64,000 nt of DNA from Neoarius graeffei (lineage: Eukaryota; Chordata; Actinopteri; Siluriformes; Ariidae): the NCBI RefSeq assembly GCF_027579695.1, contig NC_083570.1, positions 6,815,501-6,879,500 of the forward strand, written 5' to 3'. Each line of letters opens with the position of its first letter. Position 1 is the stretch's first letter. The position numbers and the translations under genes are program-made. The notes under the pieces are model-generated. The model was not told the DNA's origin, made no database searches, and was given only the letters and a program-made list of their open reading frames with translations. This document shows positions 11,418-24,885 of the stretch, one piece after another.

Positions 11418-11625
11418 GGCAGCACAGTGGTGTAGTGGTTAGCACTGTCGGCTCACAGCAAGAAGGTTCTGGGTTCGAGCCCAGTAGCTGACGGGGCCTT
11501 TCTGTACAGAGTTTGCATGTTCTCCTCCGGGTGCTTTGGTTTCCCCTACATAATGTAATTACATAGTAATACATATTACGTTATCCTAACCCGCATGTCT
11601 TTGGGCTGTGGAGGAAACGTGAAGG
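11418..11625 (+). mobile_element. SINE fragment flanked by about 30-bp direct repeats
   Basis: A diverged SINE head (11421-11548) has box A (TGGTGTAGTGG) and box B (GGGTTCGAGCCC). The flanking 'ataatgtaattacatagt' and 'acatattac' segments occur on both sides (about 11388-11417 and 11550-11580). A second, inverted stub of the same SINE ('cctaacccgcatgtctttgg') follows at about 11583-11620. The flank duplication is longer than the usual SINE target-site duplication. Confidence 0.6.
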
Positions 11626-11629
11626 TTTT

Positions 11630-12370
11630 ATGACTAAGAAAGGTTTTCCCTTCCCACTCTCTGACCCAGTCAACAGCGTTTTTATCATTGTTATGTGTTT
11701 CTTGGATAAATATGACATCCACATGCTTTTATTTCATCAACTGAATTTTGTTCTCTTCCTAAAATCTCTCGCGCCATTGATGTTTAGGGTCGCTATTTTA
11801 AAATCAGCCATAAATGAAAGAGCATGAAATCAAGTAAACAAACAAAAATAGTAAACACAAAACAATAAATTTACCCTGTCTCATTACCACCATTTTCATC
11901 TGCTTGTTGATTGAGCTTTGTCAGTAATTTATTAAGTCTATAACCCTCTTGTTCAGTAAAGTTACCTTTCACATGCTTACAGTGAAATGCTGAACTGCCA
12001 CGCTAAATTGTTTTGTGCCTGGAAAATGCTCTTCCACTTTGACCCCTCGGGTATTTTTAGTAGACCCCAGGAAACTTTTGATCATCTTTAGAGTATATAC
12101 AATAGGAGAAGTGGAGCACAAAGGGGAATCGTCACTATCAGTATCAACAAGCAAGTTTTCATTCGCAAATCTCTTTGCATTTTTAGCGGATCCCCGAGTC
12201 GTTTTCCTCTTAGGTTTCTTAAACGTTGCTTGCTCAGTCTCCATTGCATTGCCAGCACACAAAAGTGGCTCGGTGTTCTCACTATTCCCATTCATTAAGT
12301 CATTAGTTATTCTATCCATCATCAGATTCATTGCATCTTCTGCGTTCTCTACGGCAACATCAAACATGAT
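11630..12370 (-). mobile_element. L1/Tx1-like LINE fragment: ORF1 end and ORF2 start
   Basis: Reading the minus strand from 12367, a frame encodes an acidic then basic stretch with YTLKMIKSFLGSTKN and GVKVEEHFPGTKQF, resembling the N-terminal half of fish L1 ORF1 proteins. Further along (about 11640-11815, minus), broken frames read ATLNINGARDFRKRTKF and QETHNNDKN, the start of an L1 endonuclease. Both ends are truncated and there are several stops, so it is a relic. Its 5' side abuts the 3'-truncated L2 at 12360. Confidence 0.6.
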
Positions 12371-13990
12371 CTACAGTGTCAAATGCAGCAGTTAGGTCTA
12401 AAAGTACAAGAACAGCACATTCACCGGAATCACAAGTTAAAAGAATATCGTTAAAAACTCTTAAAAGAGCCGATTCTGTGCTGTGCAGTGATTTAAAACC
12501 AGATTGGAAAACCTCAAGAATATTGTGCTCCTCCAGAAAGGACATTAATTGACTGTAGACTGTCTTTTCGAGGAGTTTTGAAAGGAAGGGCAGTTTAGAA
12601 ATAGGCCTATAATTAGCCAAAACTGCAGAATCTAAACCTGTTTTTTTAATTAAAGGTTGCACTACAGCATGTTTAAAGTTTTTAGGGACTACACCTGAGG
12701 ACAAACTGCTGCTAATAACTGCAAGCACGGATGGACCCACAGTAGGAAAAACCTCTTTAAATAATCGAGAGGGGACAGCATCATTAGGAGAGCCTGAGGG
12801 CTTTAAATGACCAACAATGTCCTGTAAATCTGACAGAGTCACAGACTCAAACCTATCAAGGACAGCTGAGCAGGGGACAAAGACTGAAGGGTCATATGCA
12901 GAAGGTGAGATTAGAACCCGAGTGCCAGCAGCCTTGTCAATAAAAAAGTGAAGAAAGTCTTCACAAACAGCAGGCGAAGCCTCAATACCGACGGTCTGCG
13001 GAGCATTAAGAACAGAGTCGACAGTCTTAAACAGAACACGAGGCTTATGACAGTTTGGCAAAATAATATCAGAGAAATGTTTAGTTTTAGCAGCTTTCAC
13101 AGTTGTCTGATAGTTACGCCAGTGCTCTCTTAACATTTGAAAAGACACTTGCAGTTTGTCTCTCTTCCACTTGCGCTCAGCTCTACGGCACTGGCGTCTG
13201 ACAGCACGAGTAGCGTCATTTAGCCAGGGTTCACATTTAGTTTTAGGCTGCCTAATTTTTAATGGAGCCACAGTGTCTAAAACAATTTCGTTGTATATGG
13301 TCTGAAAACACTGCGTCACAGATCTCCAAGTTAAAAACAGGCAAACCATATGATAAAACAAGATCGAGTGTGTGTCCACGTTCTTGTGTGGGACCAGAAA
13401 CAGACTGTACTAGATTAAAAGAGTCAATAAGGCTAAGAAAGTCCTTCACCATTGGCTTATCAGGACAACACACATGAACATTAAAATCCCCAACAATAAG
13501 GACACGGTCATACTCGGGAATAATTTCAGCCAGGAAATCAGAAAATTCACTTATAAAGTCCTTATTGTATTTGGGAGGTCTGTAGACCATTGCACACAAC
13601 ACTGTGTGAGGGCGAGCCAGTTCAAATAAACTCATCTCAAAGCTGGTAAAAGAGGATGACAGAGACAGTTGCTTACATTTATAATGACTTTTATAAATGG
13701 TCGCTATTCCTCCTCCTCGGCCCGAGGTCCGTGGGGAGTTAAAATAGCAGCAATCCCCAGATAAAAGTTCTGTGAGGGCGCTGGACTCACCAACAGCGAG
13801 CCACGTCTCAGTCACACAGAGAAAATCCAGTCCCCGGGAAGTAAGGAAATCCTTCAGGATGAAAGTTTTGTTCGCTAGCAACCTAGCATTGACGAGCCCA
13901 AACTTGGCAGAAATCGGCGGATCCACGGTAGTAACCGTCCGGGGGGCCCGACACAAAGGCCGTAGGTTGCACAAATTCACCCCACGCCAG
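12360..13990 (-). mobile_element. L2-clade LINE, endonuclease and N-terminal RT, 3'-truncated
   Basis: On the minus strand, 13252-13980 encodes an apurinic-type endonuclease (LDFLCVTETWL, GRGGGIATIYK, VLIVGDFNVHV, GHTLDLVLSYG, FSDH) and 12360-13379 the start of the reverse transcriptase (ANYRPISKLPFLSKLLEKTV, VFQSGFKSLHSTESALLRV, LLDLTAAFDTVDH). The two frames are offset near 13260-13380 and the linker between them is shortened. Unusually for a LINE it ends just after the first catalytic aspartate block, so the FADD motif, thumb and 3' tail are absent, and the L1 fragment at 11630-12370 follows directly. Confidence 0.85.
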
Positions 13991-14329
13991 CGAGCGGTGA
14001 ATTTGTTTCAGTCCTTCTGTGCACTTCTCTTCATCTTTTTGTAACTCTCTTGCTTTTCTCCAATTTTCTTAAACTCTTTTCCTTGTATTCAATTTTGTTG
14101 TATTGTGGTGTTTTATAATACTTTTACAATTTTAATGTTTTTTTTTCTCCATGTCGTCATGGATGATTTGTAAAAAAAGAAAAAGAAAACAAGTGCCTGG
14201 GAAATAAACTGAGTCATGGGTATACAGTTTGTTGATTTTTATTTAGTAAAGTCTGTTAGTTATTATCCATTATTTTATTAGGTGGCAAAATGTCAGTAAA
14301 TTCAATGTAACAGCAATTCTGAAGAGTTA

Positions 14330-14690
14330 CTCTGGTTAGTTAGTTTTGACTCTTAACTGATCAGAAACCTCTCCAAGGGTGAGGAACATTTTGGCAGAGT
14401 AAATTTACTGTTTCTCACAATAGAGTTGATTATAACTCTGAACTGAGTGAAATGGCATAAGAGTTAATGTTAAGACACTCTGAGTCAAATAGCACCACAA
14501 AGAGTAAAATATTAACACGAAATTGAGCAGAATTGACTCTAGAAAAACAGCTCTACCAAAAGAGTAACTTTTACTCTTTTTAGAGAGGGACCAAATGTTA
14601 TCTGACGCAGAGTAAAATTTTCTTCAATTTGAGTAAATTTTACTCAGGCAAATTTCCTGTGTTGTCTCACTGAAATGAAGTATAATTCAG
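14330..14690. repeat. MITE-like block rich in GAGTAA/TTACTC motifs
   Basis: The tetramers AGTC/GAGT occur densely in both orientations (gagttactctgg, gagtaaatttactg, agagtaacttttactctt, gagtaaattttactcagg), giving many short inverted repeats. No terminal repeats or duplication could be fixed, and no protein is encoded. The 14041-14329 stretch to its left shows nothing recognisable. Confidence 0.35.
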
Positions 14691-17260
14691 TTAGATAATC
14701 TACCTAAGATGGATGAATTTATAAAGTTCTCTCTCTCCTTTTGAATTTTAATCTGATTTCTATGTTTTAGACCGGTCTGTAAACGATTATCTTTAACGTT
14801 AAGTGGTTATTGAACTGCACCTATTTAATCCTATTATTACAACAGGTTAACTCTTTTGTTCCCTCTAGGAGCAATTCACCAATATCACAGTTCTAAGCAC
14901 AACCAAATGAACCTTATTTGTACCCAAAATCATAACAGAGGAATGAAGTAAACTTGTTAACGAATGGAAAACATCATACACTTCAGAAAAAGTGATAATG
15001 GGCGGAGACTTTAACATAGCCCCTGATTCATGGTGAGATCGAATACCTCACAGGAATCCACAACCTGTTTACAGCTGCGTTATACTGAATTTATGAACAA
15101 CAACGAATGTAATTGATTTTTGGAGGTCGTCAAACCCAACTTGTATTCAATATACATGGTTTAATGCTGCAGGAAACGGTCAGTGTTCGAGACTAGATTA
15201 CTGGCTTATCTCTTGTGAGCTGTATAATGATATTTTAGATTGTGAAATTTCAGCCTCTCCGCTCACAGACCATTGTACGATTAGTCTAAACCTATTCACG
15301 TCTAAGCAACATAAGATCCTTCCTAATATCTGGAAATTTAATCATGACTTATTACAGAACGGTGAATTTTGTGATCAGGTGAAGTCTCTTATTTTGGAGG
15401 TTGAAGAGTTAGACATGTCTGATAGGAGTAAATGGGAATGGTTTCAGTTTAAGGTCAAACAAATAGCAATTGGCATGGGTAAAAAACTTTCACGGATAAG
15501 GAGACAAGAACAAAAGGATCTGATTGATAAAATTAATACCTTAGTAAATAACACACAATTATCCTTCGAAAACATTTCAGAATTACAGTCACTGCAGTCT
15601 CAACTAGACGAAATGTACACAATAAAGGCAAATGGAGCTTCCACTCGATCAAGAGCTGGATGGATCGAACAGAGTGAAAAAAGTCCATCGTATTTCTTCG
15701 GACTTGAAAAACAAAGACAAACTAAGGAAAAAAAATGAGTAAGCTTATGACCAGTGATAATATAATAGAAGATCAAAAATTAGTACAGGATGGAATTTGG
15801 CTCTTTTATTGTAACTTAAATTTAATAAATCAGAATGTAACGTCTTATTTTATCCCATCAATGATGATATCAAAAAAATGAAGACAAACATACACTTGAT
15901 GAGGAATGAACTATAACAGAATTTGAAATTGCATTAAAACAAATGAAAAATGGTAAATCACCAGGAATCGATGGCTTAACATCTGAATTTTTAAAATACT
16001 TTTGGGTGGATATTAAAAAAAATTATTATATAGAGCATTTTTAGAATGCATTCACAAAGCATGTTTATCCCCGACTATGAAGACAGGCTTAATAACCTTG
16101 CTACCAAAACCCAAAAAAAGATTTCTTGTTGCTAGACAATTGGAGACCTATAACCTTACTATGCAATGATTATAAATTACTTGCCTAAGTATCTGCTAAT
16201 CGTCTAAAGCATGGACTTGTAAAACTTGTAGAAGAATATCAATCAGCCTTCATGAAGGGAAGATATATTCAAAACCACGTTTGACTTATTCTGGATATGA
16301 CTGATTACAAATCAATTATTCAATCTAAGATTTTACATGGATCAGACATGGCTGTCCAATTTCACCAAAATTATTTATTTAATGTCCACAAATGCGAGCG
16401 TACTTAACCTTGTGAAATAATAGAACCATTACTATTAATAGGAAGACTTTATTTCAACAGGAATTGAATGATAAAGTTTTAGATGTTACCGATCTAATGG
16501 ATGAAAATGGACATTTAATGCAATTTAATCCATTTGTAGAAAAGTTTCATTTAAAATCTGTCTATAGAGAATTTAATTAAATTTGTAGAGCTATTCCACC
16601 TCCCTTAAGGTTCACGATAAAAAATACCCTTGAATATTCAAAGGTGTCGGTCAAACTGCCTGAACTGAAAATCAGTGAAGTGGAAATTGGTGAAAGAAAA
16701 TCTAATAACAAAGGAATTAGAAATGTTTTAAAATGGAAGCTATTCCCTGATTTAAAAAAATAAAATAAAAGTAAGAATAACTGATGATGGAGGAATGCTA
16801 ACAAATACACACTGTAGTTATCTTTGATGGCCAATTTCACCCACAGTGAAAGAAATTCAGTTTAAAATTCTGAACAATATTAATCCAGCTGCTGAAACTC
16901 TCAGGAAAAGGTTGAATTTGCTTCTGTCTGAAAATGAGTTCAGCACAGAAACTCCATCACTGGGGGAAACTTTATTCTCCTGTGCTCTTATCTTTTTTTC
17001 TGCAAAGCTCTGATTGGAATATTTGAATAAAAATCCCAAACTCACAGATAAACCTGGATTTATAAGGTTCTATCTGCGGGCCAATCATCATCCAGGCTGA
17101 ATATGGGATGAACACGACATCGGCAGCCTGAACCGATCATGTACTGGATGTTCTAATGGAGTTTAAATATTGTTCAATGTTTTACAATCAAATCTCAGGG
17201 TTTAGAAACAACTTCAGATTTGAAAAAGTGAATGTGGATTTTACATCTTCGAAAACAAGC
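14691..17260 (+). mobile_element. L1/Tx1-like LINE, heavily decayed (copy 1 of a flanking direct repeat)
   Basis: From about 14995 the plus strand carries an endonuclease tail (VIMGGDFNIAPDSW, RLDYWLIS, PLTDHCTISL), then the linker frame 15379-15738 (SRAGWIEQSEKSPSYFFGLE), then pieces of the reverse transcriptase (MKNGKSPGIDGLTSEFLKYF, DNWRPITLLCNDYKLLA, SAFMKGRYIQNHV), and about 16840-17000 the C-terminal domain (VKEIQFKILNNINPAAETLR). There are many stops and frame changes, and the middle of the RT including the catalytic box is deleted. The first 750 bases recur almost identically at 29325-30080. Confidence 0.75.
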
Positions 17261-17629
17261 AGAAAAATCTAATTCATTCCAAAAGTGATGTTTTATTTTT
17301 ATATAGTGTGACCTGAACAGGTTTAAAATGTTGTTCTGTTCTGGCTTTATTACTGTTTATTAGTTATTTAATGAGACGCTGCTTAATATGAAACAAACAC
17401 AACTTTATAATGCGAAGGTCATGAGATCATTTTCTTTTTAAATTTGACGAGTTTCTTGTCTGATAGTTAATTTTTAACATTTCCTTTTTAATTATTTTCA
17501 ATTATTCATATGTTTTAATTTAAATATTAAAATGAGTGTTTTGTGCAGCTGGATTGTGTTCTAGTGAAACAGACGACTGAGCAACAACGTGGCAACGTGC
17601 AGGAATTTTACAGAAAACACTACACACTT

Positions 17630-18156
17630 TTATTCTGGATCACACAATCTCACTGTAGAACCATAAACCCCAAACCCAGCGTATAGAGTCTGAGTGAATG
17701 TGGTGTGGACTCTGTGGAGGAGCTTCATCGTGTCAGAGACGCTGTAGAAGGACAGAGTTCCTGCACTGTGATCCACATACACTCCTATTCTGGAGGCTGA
17801 TGGAACTCTGAGATCAGTCTCAATGCTGTTGTGATAGAAAGAGAGAGAAGAAGAAAAACACCGCAGACTCCAGGACTGATTGTTGAATCCAAACCCACAC
17901 TCATTACCCCGTCCTTTCCTGCTGATGTCTTTAAACGAAACTGATATGTACACACCACCATCACCGCTCCGCTCCACCTCCCAGTAACAGCGTCCACACA
18001 CACTCTCCTTACACAACACCTGACACCAGTAATCAAATCTCTCTGGATGATCAGAGTAACGCTGCTCTCTCTCACTGACTCTCACCGCTCTGTTCTTCTC
18101 AGACAGAATGAGGTGACGATGTGCCGTGTTGGGATCCAGAGACAGATAACAGAAAT
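17630..18156 (-). CDS. ftr: finTRIM exon 6: PRY-SPRY (B30.2) domain and stop
   Basis: The exon opens after an acceptor AG at 18157-18158 in phase 1 and encodes residues 385-559. It begins FCYLSLDPNTAHRHLILSE, the PRY start, followed by the SPRY blocks RFDYWCQVL, GRCYWEVE, FGFNNQSWSLRC, RIGVYVDHSAGTLSFYSV and a C-terminal 'LYAGFGVYG'. Length and motif order are complete for B30.2. In finTRIMs this exon is the most variable part and is thought to evolve under selection for binding. Confidence 0.93.
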
Positions 18157-21100
18157 CTAAAATAAAAGAGAAAAACAAACTGAACAATGTGAACATGAAT
18201 ATCCGCGCTGGGGGCGTGGTCACGAAAACAGCAGTTCGGTTGCAGTGAAAACTTTTCTCTGTACAACAACCAATCAGAATTCAGATACATTCCGTTGCCA
18301 AGTAAAACAGTGTTGCCAGATTGAGCGGTTTGACGTTATTTCGGCGGGTTTTTATCAGATTTTTAAAAAGATTTCGCACGAATGTTCTGTGTGAGAATGC
18401 AGCCAGAGACACTTCTACAGCCTTAGAAGGACTTTGATGCAGCACATTCTATGTACTATCTCCGTCCACTAGTCTACATCCAATCCAATCCATATTAAAC
18501 ACTTCTGTGACCCAATCAGAGATCGCGGGCATCACACGACACAAAGACCTAGTTTACCCAGCACCCCTTAGGTATTTTAAACAACCAAAATCGAGCATTG
18601 GCCTCAATTAATCATTAACAATAAACATTGATTTCATGAAGTATTATTTAAACAGGGTGGCACGGTGGTGTAGTGGTTAGCGCTGTCGCCTCACAGCAAG
18701 AAGGTCCTGGGTTCGAGCCCCGGGGCCGGCGAGGGCCTTTCTGTGTGGAGTTTGCATGTTCTCCCCGTGTCCGCGTGGGTTTCCTCCGGGTGCTCCGGTT
18801 TCCCCCACAGTCCAAAGACATGCAGATTAGGTTAACTGGTGACTCTAAATTGACCGTAGGTGTGAATGTGAGTATGAATGGTTGTCTGTGTCTATGTGTC
18901 AGCCCTGTGATGACCTGGCGACTTGTCCAGGGTGTACCCCGCCTTTCGCCCGTAGTCAGCTGGGATAGGCTCCAGCTCGCCTGCGACCCTGTAGAAGGAT
19001 AAAGCAGCTAGAGATAATGAGATGAGATTATTTAAACAAAACAATGTCGATGTAACTGTAAGACTAATATGAATGTGTGTAATGTAGTGCAGAAACTGAA
19101 CTCAAACTAGTAAATAAGAATGACGCAATCCATTCTCCATTTTCTCTTCTCATGTTACATTCAGCCATGCATCGCAGCCTCACTTTTTTTTTTTAAATTG
19201 AAGTATATAAAACAGGTACAATCTAACAAATCCACAAAAATCAGGATAACAGATGAAGAAAATACATGGATGTAGACAAAAATAAATTAAGCAGAATAAC
19301 TAGGCCTATAAAATTAATAAAACAAACAGGATAAAAAGATAAATAAATTAAAAATAAATAACCTCAGCAATGCAGATGTTAGATATGCATCGTAGCCTAA
19401 CATAGCCTACATAATATAATGCGTGTGCGCCACCTACTGGTGCATGTAGGATTCAGAACACAGCAGATGATTGCAGAGTTATAATCTGATTGAACCACAC
19501 GGAGCCGAGTACCAGACAGCAGATTCTTCACCTCCAGCACTGACGGGCTCATGTTGCTATTTGTTCGATTTACAAATAGTATACTGGACTTTGGCTGCAT
19601 ATTTTTACTTTACAAGATAGGCATCAAGTACATTTTACATTTTGGGCGGTTTTAAGTGCATGTTGGCGGGTTTTGAACATATTTTGGGCTGGAAAACGTC
19701 AGCAGTATCTGGCAACCCTGAAGTAAAATTGTAACCTGTCAAAGTTCTCGAGCCCTCGTGCTGTTTTACCGTTAGATCAATCACATATCAGCTTAAACTA
19801 GCATTCTAAAACTAGTTAAAGATCCCACAGAAGAGAGCGACTCCCCCTGCCAGCCTCATGGAACGCAGTGTTTAAGGCTCCGGATGGGTTTTATTTCCAT
19901 TTATGAGGGAAAGGAACATACACCCTCCCGACAGTCAATGCGGTATTCGCTTGGAAAACACATTTGCAAATTGGTAGAATGAGTTCATCATCAGGGCGGC
20001 ACGGTGGTGTAGTGGTTAGCGCTGTCGCCTCACAGCAAGAAGGTCCTGGGTTCGAGCCCCGGGGTCGGCGAGGGCCTTTCTGTGTGGAGTTTGCATGTTC
20101 TCCCCGTGTCCGCGTGGGTTTCCTCCGGGTGCTCCGGTTTCCCCCACAGTCCAAAGACATGCAGGTTAGGTTAACTGGTGACTCTAAATTGACCGTAGGT
20201 GTGAATGTGAGTGTGAATGGTTGTCTGTGTCTATGTGTCAGCCCTGTGATGACCTGGCGACTTGTCCAGGGTGTACCCCGCCTTTCGCCCGTAGTCAGCT
20301 GGGATAGGCTCCAGCTTGCCTGCGACCCTGTAGAAGGATAAAGCGGCTAGAGATAATGAGATGAGATGAGATGAGTTCATCATCACATGCAAGATTTGCA
20401 GTTAATCAAATGGATTTCATATTATTATTATTATTATTCATGAATTACTACAGTTGTGAACTTCAAATGTTAAAAGTCTGGCCTTTGGAGAGATGATGGA
20501 GACTCTTTTGGTGGAACACAACGGAGCAAAATATTGTGACCCTCTAATGTTGACCTGAAGTTGGCACCACTGGGGGTTGGCATTGGGTTTTTGTCCCCAC
20601 CAATGTTAATACCAAACCTACGCCCTTGCCTACATGTTATCTCGTTCTAATTGTTGTGACTTTTATCCAAATGACAGCTGGCAATACATTGTTACTTTGC
20701 ACTTTTTGTTGATCTGGGTACTAATCTTTGAGAAACTGGATTGGCAGAATGTTGCCTGTGAAGAAAAGAATGTCTTTTTATTACCCTGTGCCAAGTTAAT
20801 ATTCACTTCAGTGCAATTTTTAAGAGCCATAAATTGTATTTTATTTATTGTTTTTGTTGTGAGTGGTTTTGTTTGATTGTTGTTTTATTTCTTTAGGTTA
20901 TTTATTTAGATTTATTTTTTACGTTCCACTGTTGAATTGAATAAGTTGACTTAATTAAAAAGTTTACTGTTCTATGAAAGGGTGTATTTGCATGATCATT
21001 ATTATTTTACTAGTGGCATAAAATTGTCTTGAAAAGACGTCAACAATAATATCGTTTATCGCAATAATTTCTGAGACAATATATCGTCCAACAAAATTCA

Positions 21101-22290
21101 TCACGACAAGCCTAGAAGTGTGTGTGTGTGTGTGTGTGTGTGTGTTAGATGTACATTTCAGAAAGTCTTCTCTGCTCTGTGGTTCTGGTACTGAAATGAT
21201 CTGAACTGCTGCAGCTGTGGAGAGAAAAATAGAAACATGAGTTTGTGTAAAAGATGGAAAGAGTTTAAAGTGATCCAGTCAGTTTATTCATTTTAAATCA
21301 GTGTTTTAGTTCAAAGTGTCGGGTGAATAAAGTGTCTGCAGAAAAGAAAGCAGGAGCATCGCTAAGAAATAACACATCACTGTGTTTCTCCAGCAGGAAC
21401 ATCTCCTCTTACCATGTGGAGGGATTTTGTTGAATTCCTCCTCACAGAATTCCTCGAGTCTCTTTTTCAGATCTGAGAGAGAATTCCTCACTCCATCAAA
21501 TGAGAGATGTTGATGGACAGTGACGCTGGATGTGTGAAATGATGGTCTGTGCAATGTAGGAGAGCGACGTCCAGAAGCTAAAACCTACAGAAAGCAAATG
21601 AAATGTAAAACCCACTTGTGATGTCAGACAGAGACATTTATTGTTCCCTTAATGAGAGGTGTTTTAGAGAGTGTGTGAGGAACAGCTGGCTCTGTAGATC
21701 AGACAGTGAGTGTTACCTGGAGGAAATGGATGTGATCCTGTGTGTGTGAAAGCTGCTCCAGCTCAGTGACTCTCCTCTGAAGATCAGCAATCTCCTGCTC
21801 CAGTTGCTCCAGGAGTCGTTCAGCTTGACTCAGTTCAGCCTTCTCCTGATCTCTGATCAGCTCCGTCACCTCCCAGCGCTTTTTCTCCATGGAGCTGATC
21901 AGCTCAGTAAAGATCCTCTCACTGTCCTCCACTGCTGTCTGTGCACTGAGCTGTTAGGGGACACACACACACACACACACACACACAAGATTTAAAGCTC
22001 ATCTATCATTCCCTCTCTTACTGGGACTGTAAATGACTCGTTGTCCATGTTGTGTGTGTTTCTAGGAGCAGCTCTGTCTCTGCTCACTGCTCACCTTTAT
22101 AGTGTTCACAGCCTGTTTCAGCTCCTGCACCTTCTTCTGCTTCTCCTGGATTCTCTGCTGGGATTTCATCTGCTCCTCCTTTAACTCACTCTGAGGACAA
22201 ATAAAATACATTCAGCTTTTTATACAGTACGAGCGAACTGGTTCCATATTAATGTCAGTTCAAAGTACATTCATGTTTCGCTCTGAAGGT

Positions 22291-22368
<78 letters not shown>

Positions 22369-24853
22369 AATGTTCACTAACTGATCTGGGCTGGGTTTCC
22401 CAAAAGCCTCTTAAGGCCAAGAGAGTTTTAAATGACCGCTTAAGATCCATCATCAAGCTAACGTGGTTTTCCCAAACAACATCGTAGCACAAGTCGTCCT
22501 TTAGTTTGCTCGGAATTTACGAGAGACCCGGAGCACTCGTTCAAAACAAAGAGCGACTCACTCTTTGAAACCGGGTATGGTTGTAACACATTTTTCTTCA
22601 GCACATAAAACTCTCATTTCTTTTTAAACTACAGTTGTAGAACTTTTAGGCAAAGTACACACATTTGTCTACTGCAGTTTGCAACCATTTAAATCTCCTC
22701 AACTACATCACAAAATCTGTCTGATTATGTCAAATACAGAGTGTACCTTTGTTACAACCTACCCCACTACTGGGGTAGGTTGCAACACGTATTGGGGTAG
22801 GTTGTAACAGGTAGTTAAAACACAGAAAAAAAAACAACAGAAGTCCATTTCATATGCCGATTTATTGCATGAACATGGAAAATAGATTCACCAACTATGT
22901 TGTATGACATACAATCCACTCTCCACATTGAAAATTAAGATCATATTAATGTTATAAACAAAATATAAAAAGCATAATGTTTACACTGTGTATGTGTGTG
23001 CGTGTATTTATTGAAAAGTCACACACACAAAGATGAACTGAATGAGCATGTTGTAATTGTAATTAAAAAAGGTTTCCATGCAAACTACACAAAACATGAC
23101 AATGAAATGAATGAACATGGAGATGCCACTACAGTACCCCCGTACAACAGAAAAACTTTTTTGTATGTAAGGGGATGGTTGTAACACTTTCAAAAAACTT
23201 GTTACAACCTACCCCGCCACTGTCATCCATTGCTTAGCTAGCTGTATTAGCATGGTGCTTTGACATTAGCAGGGGATAAGTACACCATTCTTTACCTTAG
23301 AGACTGTAGTTTGACCTGATATAACTCATACAACATTACCTACAATGTGTAAAGCACTAGGAAAAAAAATAATATAAAAAAAAAAGTTACTTTCTTACCT
23401 CAGACTTTGTTTTTTTCACTTCTCTCCATGAGAACTTGCGCCAACGATTTCCAAATGTCCATGCGTGGTTGAAAAGGAACTATGAAGAGATTCTATTTGC
23501 CACATGACTTGTATCTTATCCCTGATTGGTGGAATTAGTGGCGTTACAACTCCCCCGTGTTACAACCATACCCGGTTTCCCCTACACTTTTTGAGTATCT
23601 GTACTTTACTTGAGTATTTTTTGTGGAAACTTATGACTTTAACTTCACTCCATTTGAAAGACAAATATCGTACTTTTTACTCCGCTACATTTCTATCAAG
23701 GTCCTCGTTACTCGTTACTATGAAGCAGCTTTGAAAGTGGATGTTTTTTTCTTTTCTTTTCTAAAACGTGATTGTTTTTTCCGCAGGTGACACTGAGACA
23801 GTCTATCAGTAATCACTAGGGTCACGTCACATCCATAGACTGGATAAAATCAAGATCAATGATTTCTCCGCAGCATTATTTAACACGATCAGTTGATGGC
23901 AGAATGGAAGGAGGCGGTTCTTCTGGGGAATGCACACACCCACGGTTCTATAGCTAGAACCAGGGGCGATCTTACCATAGAGGCATAGGTAGGCGGCTGC
24001 TTGGGGCCCCCCACCAGCGGTCGTAGTAGGGGGGGCCCCCAACCAACCTCAAAAAAAAAAAGAAAAAGCCCCTTATCATGATTCATGAACACTTCAAAAG
24101 TATGGTACATTTTACTAATATTCCTAAGAAATACGTTGAAGTAGTAGTTAAAATGTCCAGTTCATGGTTATCTGTTCCTACACATACACCCCATACTTTC
24201 ACAATGAAATGGAGTAGTCCATAACGCTGCACAGTGCAGCACGAAAGGTAAACACATCGTGACCAGAGTCTTTACAACTACTGTTAGCAATAGAGACCGC
24301 GACAACAACGTCAACGTCATTCAAAACGTTGAACATGATGCCGGTACAGCAGCAGCAGCTAGCTGCTGTGAAGTGGCACTAGCTGAGGAGGATAACATCA
24401 AGCAAGACATGTTGCCACCTTCCATCACCGACAGTGTCAACGTTGACACAAATGAGGTGGAAGAGTTATCCAGTGATGGCCATTTTGACACCGATGATGA
24501 TGACCATATTGCTAGTTGGTGACAATGTTTTTTATTATTATTTTACATTTTCCTACATCTGGCTGTGCATCATGTACGTGTGAAGACCTGTGAGAAGACA
24601 TCAACAAGTAGGACTCTGTGATGTGGAGAACAATCTCTCTTTTCTCTCTCATAGACTCTCTCATTCATTCACTCACCCTCTCTGTCTCACACACACAGAA
24701 CACTCTCTCTCTCTCTCTCTCTCTTTCACACTGTCTCATTCTCTCTCTCACTCACTCACTGACACATACATTCACATGGATATGGAGTTGCTTAGAGCCA
24801 AATGCCACCTCATCTCGCCTCAGTCCACACTTCTTACCTCCCCTCACTCACTC

Positions 24854-24885
<32 letters not shown>

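Noticed and set aside
14691-17045. A second B30.2 or other host exon left of the finTRIM gene
   Set aside because: The readable fragments here match L1 endonuclease, RT and C-terminal motifs instead.
22305-22492. Arg-Glu-rich peptide over the GT/GA repeat
   Set aside because: It is a translation of a compound microsatellite in finTRIM intron 1.
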